From contig DPOU01000012.1 in the NCBI GenBank assembly GCA_003539625.1, positions 1 to 51,611 on the forward strand: DNA of 51,611 bases, read 5' to 3'. Position 1 is the stretch's first letter; each line of letters begins with the position of its first letter. The DNA comes from Acholeplasmatales bacterium. Its GTDB lineage: Bacteria; Bacillota_I; Bacilli_A; ML615J-28; CAG-313. The notes under the pieces are model-generated. The model saw only the letters and a list, made by a program, of their open reading frames with translations. It made no database searches and was not told where the DNA came from. Shown here in pieces: positions 17,717-25,158 of the stretch. The position numbers and the translations under genes were made by a program.

Positions 17717-18577
17717 ATGAATATAGGAGAAATAATTACAAAAATGGGTTTTGGTAATCAGGCGGTAATAACAGCGTTTAAACACGAAGATGATGATTCT
17801 GATTATGCGGTATGGAAAATCGAAGATGGCAATGTTACTCGGGTGCTCAAAAAGACAAGTAAGCAAGAACTAGATATTTATGATACTTTTTTATCTTTTG
17901 CCAAATTGGGAGTTCCACGTTTTTATAAAAGTATTGAGTATGATGGTGAATTGTTTATTCTTATGGAATACCTAGATGGAAATAACTTGCAAAAATGCGA
18001 TAGGAAATCGTTGACAGCCGTTTTGGATGCATTAATTTATTTACAAAATATGTATTGGGAAAAGCGCGAACTTGAAGGTATTGGCCACGGCTTTGAAGCG
18101 AGTTTACCAGGAAGGCAAAAACGGGGGAAATATCTCAATGACGTAGAACTTGAACAAGCCTATGAAAAGTATTTGCAAGTTTATTCAAATATTTCTCGGA
18201 CACTTTGTCACGATGATCTTCTTCCTTTTAATGTTATATGTACAAATGAACATGCGGTTATAATTGACTGGGAATATGCGGGTATTTTACCTTATCCTAC
18301 ATCGCTTGCCCGTCTACTTGCCCACTGCGAAGAAGATGAATCAGCCTTTTTCTATATGAGGCAAGAGGATAAAGAATATGCCATTGAATATTATTTTGAG
18401 CATTTATTGAAAGAAAAGGGTATAGATTACTGTGATTATCGCAAAACTTTAGATTATTTTTTACTATACGAGTATTGTGAATGGATTATGCTCGGCGTAG
18501 AATATAATAATACAGAAAATGAAAGATTCAAAAAATACTATGCAAAAGCAAAAGAGCATATCAAGAAATTAATATAG
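17717..18577 (+). CDS. APH/choline-kinase-family small-molecule phosphotransferase
   Basis: 286 residues of the protein-kinase-like fold. The N-lobe ends in FILMEYLDGNNLQ (hinge). The catalytic loop is LCHDDLLPFNVI (HxDxxxxN) and the metal-binding motif is VIIDWEYAGILPYPTSLA. The DWEYAG form is closer to choline/ethanolamine kinases such as LicA than to classic aminoglycoside kinases (IDxDxAG). It uses ATP or GTP to phosphorylate a hydroxyl of a small molecule; the substrate is not decidable from sequence. AAGAGG about 11 bases upstream supports ATG 17717. It lies alone between a MATE exporter and an ABC exporter. Confidence 0.8.
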   Translation: MNIGEIITKMGFGNQAVITAFKHEDDDSDYAVWKIEDGNVTRVLKKTSKQELDIYDTFLSFAKLGVPRFYKSIEYDGELFILMEYLDGNNLQKCDRKSLTAVLDALIYLQNMYWEKRELEGIGHGFEASLPGRQKRGKYLNDVELEQAYEKYLQVYSNISRTLCHDDLLPFNVICTNEHAVIIDWEYAGILPYPTSLARLLAHCEEDESAFFYMRQEDKEYAIEYYFEHLLKEKGIDYCDYRKTLDYFLLYEYCEWIMLGVEYNNTENERFKKYYAKAKEHIKKLI

Positions 18578-18709
18578 TTTCTAGATGTAAAGTTTATCTC
18601 TTGATATTTTGAAGCTAAAATCTTATGAGTTAAATTATAAACATCCGTGAAGATATTTCATAAACAGTAATAAAAACATTCTTTGATATTATTATAAAAT
18701 AAACAATTG

Positions 18710-18734
18710 ATTTATATATCATATAAATTTTTTT
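18710..18734 (+). terminator. AT-only hairpin with T-run
   Basis: ATTTATAT (18710-18717) pairs with ATATAAAT (18721-18728), followed by T to 18734. It contains no GC pair, so termination may be weak. Its T-run merges into the next -35 box. Confidence 0.4.
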
Positions 18735-18761
18735 GACAAATAGCCTAAAAAGTTGTATAAT
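18733..18761 (+). promoter_or_regulatory. Consensus SigA promoter of the ABC/CAT operon
   Basis: TTGACA (18733-18738), 17-bp spacer, TATAAT (18756-18761): a perfect consensus match, the strongest promoter in the window. Confidence 0.9.
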
Positions 18762-18770
18762 ATTTAGGCT
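18742..18770. promoter_or_regulatory. Palindromic operator over the -10 of the ABC/CAT promoter
   Basis: AGCCTAAA (18742-18749) and TTTAGGCT (18763-18770) are exact inverted copies centred on the -10 box. A repressor bound here would block a full-consensus promoter, as in TetR/GntR/MarR-controlled drug-export operons. No regulator gene is adjacent. Confidence 0.65.
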
Positions 18771-18805
18771 TATGTATCAATCTTATTATGTTGGGAGAAT
18801 TAAAA

Positions 18806-19714
18806 ATGGAAAATATAATTGAAATAAACAATTTATACAAATCCTATAATGACGTGCATGCCGTAAATAATCTTTCATTTAGGGTTAAAAAAGGCGAATT
18901 ATTTGCCTTCTTAGGTGTAAATGGAGCTGGTAAAAGTACAACCATTTCTATTATGTGTGGAACCCTTACTAAAGATAGTGGTGAAGTACTAATTAATGGT
19001 AAAAATATTGATCATCAATTAGTAGATATTACTAAAGAATTAGGAGTTGTATTTCAAAACTCAGTTTTAGATAATAATTTAACGGTAAAAGATAATCTTT
19101 ATTCTAGAGCTAGTTTATATGGCATTTATGGCAATGCTGCTAAAAAAAGAATCGAAGAACTTGCGGAAATATTAGATTTTAAACAAATAATGAATAGAAC
19201 AGTTGGTAAATTATCAGGCGGTCAAAAAAGAAAAATTGATGTTGCTAGAGCATTATTGCATAAACCTGAGATTTTAATACTTGATGAACCAACAACTGGG
19301 CTTGATCCACAAACTCGTAAAACTTTGTGGAGTGTAATTGAAAAATATCGTAGAGATGAAAAAATGACCGTATTTTTAACAACTCACTATATGGAAGAAG
19401 CAAGTGATGCCGATTATGTAGTAATCTTAGATGCTGGTAAAATATCTGCAGAGGGCACACCACTAGAATTAAAGAATAACTATACTGGTGACTACATAAC
19501 TATTTATGGAGTAAGTGAAGAAGAAGTAAGAAAATTAAATCATAAATATGAAAAAATCCGTGATGCCTATCGTGTGTCTGTCGCAAATACTGAAGAAGCA
19601 CGTGATTTAATAGTAAATAATCAAGAGTTATTCAAAGATTTTGAAATTACTAAAGGTAAGATGGATGATGTATTTTTATCAGTAACTGGTAAAAAATTAG
19701 TTGGAGGTAATTAA
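18806..19714 (+). CDS. ABC exporter ATP-binding protein (DrrA-like)
   Basis: 302 residues. Walker A is GVNGAGKST, the Q-loop region VVFQNSVLD, the signature LSGGQKRKIDVARALL, Walker B ILILDEPTTGLDP and the switch His TTHYMEEA. A roughly 90-residue C-terminal extension follows, as in DrrA-type drug exporters. It powers the permease encoded next. ATG 18806 is chosen because GGGAGA (18793-18798) precedes it; the in-frame ATG 18788 lies upstream of that site. The stop and the permease start are one base apart. A consensus promoter with an overlapping palindrome controls this gene. Confidence 0.9.
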   Translation: MENIIEINNLYKSYNDVHAVNNLSFRVKKGELFAFLGVNGAGKSTTISIMCGTLTKDSGEVLINGKNIDHQLVDITKELGVVFQNSVLDNNLTVKDNLYSRASLYGIYGNAAKKRIEELAEILDFKQIMNRTVGKLSGGQKRKIDVARALLHKPEILILDEPTTGLDPQTRKTLWSVIEKYRRDEKMTVFLTTHYMEEASDADYVVILDAGKISAEGTPLELKNNYTGDYITIYGVSEEEVRKLNHKYEKIRDAYRVSVANTEEARDLIVNNQELFKDFEITKGKMDDVFLSVTGKKLVGGN

Positions 19715-19715
19715 T

Positions 19716-20612
19716 ATGCAAACTTTTTTAGCTTTGACAAAAAGAAATATAAAGATGTTTTTTAAAGATAAAGGACTATTCTTTACATCATTAATTACAC
19801 CAGTAATTTTGCTAGTTCTCTACGCAACATTTCTTGCTAGAGTATATCATGATAGTTTTGTAAGTAATATTCCTGATTATTTAAATGTTTCCGATAAATT
19901 AATTAATGGTACTGTAGGAGGAGAATTATTTTCATCACTACTTGCGGTATGTTGTGTTACTGTCGCTTTTTGTTCTAATACACTAATGGCACAAGATAAA
20001 TTAACTGGTGCTCGCAAAGATTTTATGATTACTCCTGTAAAGAAATCAACTCTTGCAATATCTTATTATGTTGCTACCCTTTTAACAACCCTAATTGTTT
20101 CGTATATTGCAACCGGTGCATGTTTTATTTACATAGCAATTGAAGGATGGTTTTTATCAGTAGGTGATGTTTTCTTAATTCTTATTGATGTATTCTTATT
20201 AACTTTATTTGGTACTGCCATTTCTTCAATAATTAATTCGTTCTTATCTACTCAAGGGCAAATATCAGCTGTTGGTACAATTGTTTCAGCTGGCTATGGA
20301 TTCATCTGTGGTGCCTATATGCCTATTTCACAGTTTTCACCTTTCTTACAAAAAGCAATTGCCTTTTTGCCAGGTACTTATGGTACATCACTTATAAGAA
20401 ATCATGCATTAAATGGTGTTTATAAAGAAATGGCAAATCAATTTCCTGCTGAAGTTATTGAAGGAATAAAAGATAGCATAGATTGTAATATCTATTTCTT
20501 TGACGATAAAGTATCAATTCCTGCAATGTATATTATTTTAATCAGCTCAATTATCGTTTTAATTGGTGCATATGTATTAATAAATGCTTTGAAAAATCGT
20601 AAAGCACGTTAA
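19716..20612 (+). CDS. ABC-2 type permease (DrrB-like)
   Basis: 298 residues with six predicted membrane segments. The ABC-2 features are an N-terminal cytoplasmic helix LTKRNIKMFFKDKGLFFTSL, the re-entrant region GARKDFMITPVKKSTLAISY and the family motif GFICGAYMPISQF before the last helices. It pairs with the preceding DrrA-like ATPase to export an unknown, probably hydrophobic, substrate. ATG 19716 has GGAGG at the correct distance inside the end of the ATPase gene; the in-frame TTG 19701 is less likely. Confidence 0.88.
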   Translation: MQTFLALTKRNIKMFFKDKGLFFTSLITPVILLVLYATFLARVYHDSFVSNIPDYLNVSDKLINGTVGGELFSSLLAVCCVTVAFCSNTLMAQDKLTGARKDFMITPVKKSTLAISYYVATLLTTLIVSYIATGACFIYIAIEGWFLSVGDVFLILIDVFLLTLFGTAISSIINSFLSTQGQISAVGTIVSAGYGFICGAYMPISQFSPFLQKAIAFLPGTYGTSLIRNHALNGVYKEMANQFPAEVIEGIKDSIDCNIYFFDDKVSIPAMYIILISSIIVLIGAYVLINALKNRKAR

Positions 20613-20626
20613 ATATGGAGAACTAG

Positions 20627-21274
20627 ATGAATTACAAAATAATTGATATGGAAAAATATTACCGTAAGGGAGTATTTGAACATTTTTCAAAAGATTGTAA
20701 ATGTCGAATTTCAATGACTGTCAAATTAGATGTAACAAAATTAGTTGAATATTCAAAAGAGACTAAAACAAAATTTTATTTAAATTTCTTATATCTTTTA
20801 TGTAAGACTTTAAATAGCAAAGATGATTATAAAATGTATTATGAATATCACCTTAATGAATTAAGATGTTATGATACAATAAATCCCATTCAATATGTCT
20901 TTTTTGAAGAAAGTAAAACATGTAAGCCAGTATATTCTACCTATTATGAAGATTATAATACTTTCTACACTAATGCTTTAAAAGATCTTGAAGAAGCCAA
21001 GAAAGATCCTACTTATAAACTAGAAAGTAGTACTCATCCTAACTGGTTTGATGCTTCATTTATGCCATGGGTAAGTTATGATAGTTTTAGCGTAGAGTGT
21101 CCTGATGGCTATTTATACTTTCCACCTATTGTTAACTGGGGAAAATATTACTTAGAAAATAATAGAATTATGATGCCTGTTACATGTGGGTTAAACCATG
21201 CTATTGCGGACGGCTATTTAATGTCAAATATATTTGTTACATTAGCAAAAGAGATAGAGACATTTACTAAATAA
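20627..21274 (+). CDS. cat: Chloramphenicol acetyltransferase (CatA family) homologue
   Basis: 215 residues, the usual CAT length. The C-terminal catalytic block is GLNHAIADGYLMS (general-base H191, structural D195), where classic enzymes have HHAVCDG, so the first His is Asn here while the catalytic one is kept. YLYFPPIVNWGKYY and the N-terminal part also fit the family. CAT acetylates chloramphenicol with acetyl-CoA, though distant homologues may have other acceptors. It lies 14 bases after the ABC permease with GGAGA as ribosome site, so it shares the operator-controlled promoter at 18733. This suggests a regulated resistance or detoxification cassette. Confidence 0.82.
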   Translation: MNYKIIDMEKYYRKGVFEHFSKDCKCRISMTVKLDVTKLVEYSKETKTKFYLNFLYLLCKTLNSKDDYKMYYEYHLNELRCYDTINPIQYVFFEESKTCKPVYSTYYEDYNTFYTNALKDLEEAKKDPTYKLESSTHPNWFDASFMPWVSYDSFSVECPDGYLYFPPIVNWGKYYLENNRIMMPVTCGLNHAIADGYLMSNIFVTLAKEIETFTK

Positions 21275-21284
21275 TGCTTTTAAG

Positions 21285-21311
21285 AGAACCAAGTTGATTG
21301 GTTCTTTTTTC
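21285..21311 (+). terminator. Intrinsic terminator of the ABC/CAT operon
   Basis: AGAACCAA (21285-21292) pairs with TTGGTTCT (21298-21305), followed by T residues. Confidence 0.85.
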
Positions 21312-21336
21312 TTGCAAAAATAATAAAACATATAAT

Positions 21337-21364
21337 TTGCATTTTTTTGAATAATCACTATAAT
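21337..21364 (+). promoter_or_regulatory. Promoter of the polyamine uptake operon
   Basis: -35 TTGCAT (21337-21342), 16-bp spacer, -10 TATAAT (21359-21364). A second overlapping TATAAT is at 21364-21369. Confidence 0.55.
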
Positions 21365-21372
21365 ATAATAGT

Positions 21373-21389
21373 GTTTAGAATTACTAAAC
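21373..21389. promoter_or_regulatory. Palindromic operator for the pot operon regulator
   Basis: GTTTAG-AATTA-CTAAAC (21373-21389) lies just downstream of the -10, near the start of transcription. An additional half-site-like TTGTTTAAA follows at about 21393. Autoregulation by the XRE-cupin protein encoded first in the operon is the simplest reading (inference). Confidence 0.5.
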
Positions 21390-21432
21390 AATTTGTTTAA
21401 AATCTATAAACCAAATAAAAGGGGGAATGTAG

Positions 21433-21966
21433 GTGCAAATTGGCAAAAAAATTAAGAAATTAAGAAACCTTTGCAATTTAACTCAAGAAGAGCTAGCGAA
21501 TAGAACTGAATTAACAAAAGGTTATATTTCTCAGCTTGAAAACGATTTAGTTGAACCATCAATTTCTACACTTGAAGATATCGTCAATGCCTTAGGAACC
21601 AATTTAGGTGATTTCTTTAAAGATGAAAAATTAGAACAGGTTGTTTTTACTACCTCTGATTATTTTGAAAAAGAATCAGCTGGATATCAAATTAAGTGGT
21701 TAGTTCCTAATGCTCAAAAAAATGAAATGGAACCAATCTTAATAACCATTTATCCTAATTCACAAACCGATTTAGATATACCTCATGAAGGTCAAGAGTT
21801 TGGATATGTTTTAGAAGGAGAAATTCTTCTTTGTATTGACAATAAAGTATTTAAGGTAAAAAAGGGAGAAACTTTTTATTATGATTCTAATAAAAACCAT
21901 TATTTGAAGAATAATAAAGATAAGCAATGTCGCATCATTTGGGTAAGTAGCCCACCAAATTTTTAA
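21433..21966 (+). CDS. XRE-family regulator with cupin sensor domain (PuuR-like)
   Basis: 177 residues. The helix-turn-helix is at about 5-60 (IKKLRNLCNLTQEELANRTE, then LTKGYISQLENDLVEPS) and a cupin barrel at about 95-177 (HEGQEFGYVLEGEILLCID, VKKGETFYYDSNKNHY). This architecture matches polyamine regulators such as PuuR, where the cupin senses the ligand. GTG 21433 is the start, preceded by GGGGGA. It is 15 bases from potA and first in the operon, so it very likely controls spermidine/putrescine uptake and binds the palindrome in its own leader. Confidence 0.88.
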   Translation: MQIGKKIKKLRNLCNLTQEELANRTELTKGYISQLENDLVEPSISTLEDIVNALGTNLGDFFKDEKLEQVVFTTSDYFEKESAGYQIKWLVPNAQKNEMEPILITIYPNSQTDLDIPHEGQEFGYVLEGEILLCIDNKVFKVKKGETFYYDSNKNHYLKNNKDKQCRIIWVSSPPNF

Positions 21967-21981
21967 AGAGGAGTTAAAAGT

Positions 21982-23496
21982 ATGAACAAACAAGATATTA
22001 TTTTGGAGTTAATTAATGTTAACAAAAAGTATGATGACAGTTACGCAGTAGAAAATTTCAATCTATATGTTAAAAAAGGTGAATTTATCACTTTCCTGGG
22101 ACCTTCAGGATGTGGTAAAACAACAACCCTTAGAATGATAGCAGGATTTGAAATGCCAACAAGTGGCCAAATATTATTAAATGGAGAAGATATTGCTCAA
22201 CTTCCTCCTCATAAGAGACCACTTAATACTGTTTTCCAACGTTATGCATTATTCTCTCATTTAGATGTATATGATAACATTGCATTTGGTTTAAAATTAA
22301 AAAAGGTTCCTTATGAGGTTACTGGTAAAGCTGGTAATAAAGTAACAAAATATCGAAAATACCGTAGAGATGAAATAAATGAAAAAGTAAAAAAAGCTTT
22401 AAAAATCGTTGATCTAGAATCTTTTGAAACAAGAAATGTTTCAACTCTATCAGGTGGTCAACAACAAAGAGTTGCCATTGCTAGAGCAATTGTAAATGAA
22501 CCAAAAATTCTATTATTAGATGAACCTCTTGGTGCATTAGATTTAAAAATGCGTAAAGAAATGCAACTAGAATTAAAAGAGATGCACCGTAAATTAGGCA
22601 TTACTTTTATCTATGTTACTCATGACCAAGAAGAAGCTTTAACAATGTCTGATACTATCGTTGTTATGAAAGATGGTCAAATTCAACAAATTGGTACACC
22701 TATGGATATTTATAATGAGCCTAAAAATGCGTTTGTTGCGGACTTCATTGGTGAATCAAACATTTATGTAGGAACAATGATTGATACAAAAAAAGTGCGT
22801 TTCTTAGGTGCTACTTGGGATTGTATCGATGATTTTCCTAAAAATGAAAAGGTTGATGTTGTTGTAAGACCGGAAGACATTATTATTCATCCTAATGGTG
22901 AGGGAATGGTAAAAGCCCATATTGTTAACAAAATATTTAAGGGAATTCACTATCAGTTTACCGCAATGGTAGGTAATAATGAAGTATTAATACAATCTAC
23001 GTTAGATCACAACATTGATCAAGATGTTTCGTTAACTATTGAACCAGATTTAATTCAAATAATGAAACGTGAATATGATGCAAACATTTATCAAGATGCT
23101 TATATAAATAATAAGAACAAAGTAGTTTTTGCGGGAGCAACTTGGGATTGCGATGTCACTCAATTGGTTGAAGGTTCTTCATTAGATGAAGAAGGATATT
23201 TCCATACTAAAGAAGGTAAAACATATGATTTAAACGATATTGACGTAGTAGCTACAGTAGGTATGGATGACGTTGAAATAAGTGATGATTTAGAAGATGG
23301 CAACATAACTGGTCAAATAATCCAAATGGTTTGGAAAGGCGACCATTACCAATTAATTGTTAGAACTGAAGATGAAGAAGATTTTGTAGTTGATACAGTC
23401 TGGACTTGGAACGAAATGGATACTGTAAGTATAAAGATTGATCCAAGTAAAATTAAATTAAAGTTAAAGGAAGACTTGTCAAAATATGAAATTTAA
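21982..23496 (+). CDS. potA: Spermidine/putrescine ABC transporter ATPase PotA, enlarged
   Basis: 504 residues against about 350-380 for ordinary PotA. Walker A is GPSGCGKTT, the Q-loop FQRYALFSH, the signature LSGGQQQRVAIARAIV, Walker B ILLLDEPLGALD and the H-loop VTHDQEEALT. Two differences explain the size. A basic insertion of about 25 residues (TGKAGNKVTKYRKYRRDEIN) precedes the signature. After the regulatory/TOBE domain there is a second related stretch: GATWDC occurs both near residue 274 and near 394. It energises PotBC at the inner face of the membrane. SD AGAGGAG precedes ATG 21982; the gene overlaps potB by 11 bases. Confidence 0.93.
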   Translation: MNKQDIILELINVNKKYDDSYAVENFNLYVKKGEFITFLGPSGCGKTTTLRMIAGFEMPTSGQILLNGEDIAQLPPHKRPLNTVFQRYALFSHLDVYDNIAFGLKLKKVPYEVTGKAGNKVTKYRKYRRDEINEKVKKALKIVDLESFETRNVSTLSGGQQQRVAIARAIVNEPKILLLDEPLGALDLKMRKEMQLELKEMHRKLGITFIYVTHDQEEALTMSDTIVVMKDGQIQQIGTPMDIYNEPKNAFVADFIGESNIYVGTMIDTKKVRFLGATWDCIDDFPKNEKVDVVVRPEDIIIHPNGEGMVKAHIVNKIFKGIHYQFTAMVGNNEVLIQSTLDHNIDQDVSLTIEPDLIQIMKREYDANIYQDAYINNKNKVVFAGATWDCDVTQLVEGSSLDEEGYFHTKEGKTYDLNDIDVVATVGMDDVEISDDLEDGNITGQIIQMVWKGDHYQLIVRTEDEEDFVVDTVWTWNEMDTVSIKIDPSKIKLKLKEDLSKYEI

Positions 23497-24277
23497 ACGT
23501 AAACATCTATCAATACCTTATGTTTTATTTCTAGTATGTTTTGTTGTAATACCTGTCTTCTTCATAATTTATTATGCATTTACTAATAAGGGTGGAAGTT
23601 TTTCGTTTGATAATGTACGCAAATTCTTTTCTGATTCAACCAACGTAAATGTATTATTGATATCGTTTGTTTATGCAATTTTAAATACGATTATTTGTTT
23701 ATTAATTGGCTATCCACTTGCAATGATACTTGCAAATCGTAAATATAATAAATCATCGGTTCTTGTAATGCTATTTGTAATGCCAATGTGGATTAACTTT
23801 ATTATTAGAACTAGTGCTACTCGTGATGTATTAAACTGGATAGGCATATCAACTGGAGCTCATTCAAACTTAACAACGATGATTGGTCTAGTATATAACT
23901 ATTTGCCATTTGTTGTTTTGCCACTTTATACAATAATGTTAAAAATGGACAAATCACAAATTGAGGCAAGTTATGATCTTGGTGCTAATGGCTTTTATAC
24001 ATTCTTTAAAGTTATTATCCCTATGACAATGCCAGGAATTGTTTCTGCCGCAACTATGGTTTTTATGCCAACGCTATCTTCATATGTAATTTCAGATATA
24101 TTGTCTGAATACAACGTTGTTTTGTTTGGTAGTTATATTGATTTATATTTTAATCAAGCAGATTGGAATTTCGGCTCATTTATGGCATTAATTATGCTTT
24201 TACTAATTGGAATAAGTGTATTTATTAGTCGTAGATTTTCAAAAGATGAAACAGGAGGTAGATCGTCAATATGGTAG
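23486..24277 (+). CDS. potB: Polyamine ABC transporter permease PotB
   Basis: 263 residues with six membrane segments. The EAA coupling loop that docks to PotA is SYDLGANGFYTFFKVIIPMT (about residues 155-178). The opening IPYVLFLVCFVVIPVFFIIY is typical of PotB/PotH. It forms the heterodimeric channel with PotC for spermidine/putrescine import. ATG 23486 lies within the end of potA, so translation is coupled, and the gene overlaps potC by 7 bases. Confidence 0.92.
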   Translation: MKFKRKHLSIPYVLFLVCFVVIPVFFIIYYAFTNKGGSFSFDNVRKFFSDSTNVNVLLISFVYAILNTIICLLIGYPLAMILANRKYNKSSVLVMLFVMPMWINFIIRTSATRDVLNWIGISTGAHSNLTTMIGLVYNYLPFVVLPLYTIMLKMDKSQIEASYDLGANGFYTFFKVIIPMTMPGIVSAATMVFMPTLSSYVISDILSEYNVVLFGSYIDLYFNQADWNFGSFMALIMLLLIGISVFISRRFSKDETGGRSSIW

Positions 24278-25158
24278 AAAAAAATACTAAAGATGAAATA
24301 ATTAATGTTTCAAGTAATACCGAAAAAGCAATAAAAGCTAGAAATCGTAAAGAAACTACTAAAAAAATATTTGCTAAAGGATATATGTGGTTAATCTTAC
24401 TACTTATGTATCTACCAATTTTAGTTCTTGTTATTTACTCATTCACTGAAAGCGATCAACTAGGAGTATGGACTGGCTTTTCATTTAATTTGTATCACAA
24501 ATTATTTAAGAATCAATCTTTGATGACCGCAACGCGTAACACTTTAATTATTGCGATTGTTTCAGCTGTTTTATCAACTATTCTTGGAACAATGGGAGCA
24601 ATCGGTGTCTTCTATTCTAAAAAACGCAGTAAAAAAATAGTTGAAACTTTTACTCAACTACCAGTTGTTAATGCGGAAATCGTAATGGCTTTATCGCTAG
24701 CTATCTTATTTAAAGTATTACAAACAAGTTATTCATTTGCCACATTATTAGTTGGACATATGGTGCTAACTGTTGCATTCGTATATTTAAATGTTAAACC
24801 AAAATTAATGCAAATGGATCCTAATATTTATGAAGCTGCTTTAGATTTAGGTGCTACACCTTGGTATTCACTATTTAAAGTAGTGCTTCCAGAAATTTTA
24901 CCAGGTATCTTTTCAGGCTTTCTAATTTCAATTACGTTATCACTAGATGATTTTGTAATTACTCAATATTTGAAAGAACCATCATTTGAAACAATATCTA
25001 CGTACATTCAAAAAATTGTCGCAAAGCATCCAATACCTGCCGAAGTTAGAGCTTTAAGTACAATCTTATTTGTAGTTGTATTAGCAGTAGTACTTGGAAT
25101 AACCATTTATAATAATAAAAAGGCTCAAAAAATTTTAAAATATCGAGGTAAAAAATAA
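24271..25158 (+). CDS. potC: Polyamine ABC transporter permease PotC
   Basis: 295 residues with six membrane segments. A polar N-terminal extension of about 38 residues (KNTKDEIINVSSNTEKAIKA) precedes the first helix and is not part of the usual PotC. The EAA loop is ALDLGATPWYSLFKVVLPEI, followed by LDDFVITQYL, the PotC hallmark near the substrate path. It partners PotB. The gene overlaps potB by 7 bases, and its stop TAA shares its last A with the potD ATG. Confidence 0.92.
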   Translation: MVEKNTKDEIINVSSNTEKAIKARNRKETTKKIFAKGYMWLILLLMYLPILVLVIYSFTESDQLGVWTGFSFNLYHKLFKNQSLMTATRNTLIIAIVSAVLSTILGTMGAIGVFYSKKRSKKIVETFTQLPVVNAEIVMALSLAILFKVLQTSYSFATLLVGHMVLTVAFVYLNVKPKLMQMDPNIYEAALDLGATPWYSLFKVVLPEILPGIFSGFLISITLSLDDFVITQYLKEPSFETISTYIQKIVAKHPIPAEVRALSTILFVVVLAVVLGITIYNNKKAQKILKYRGKK

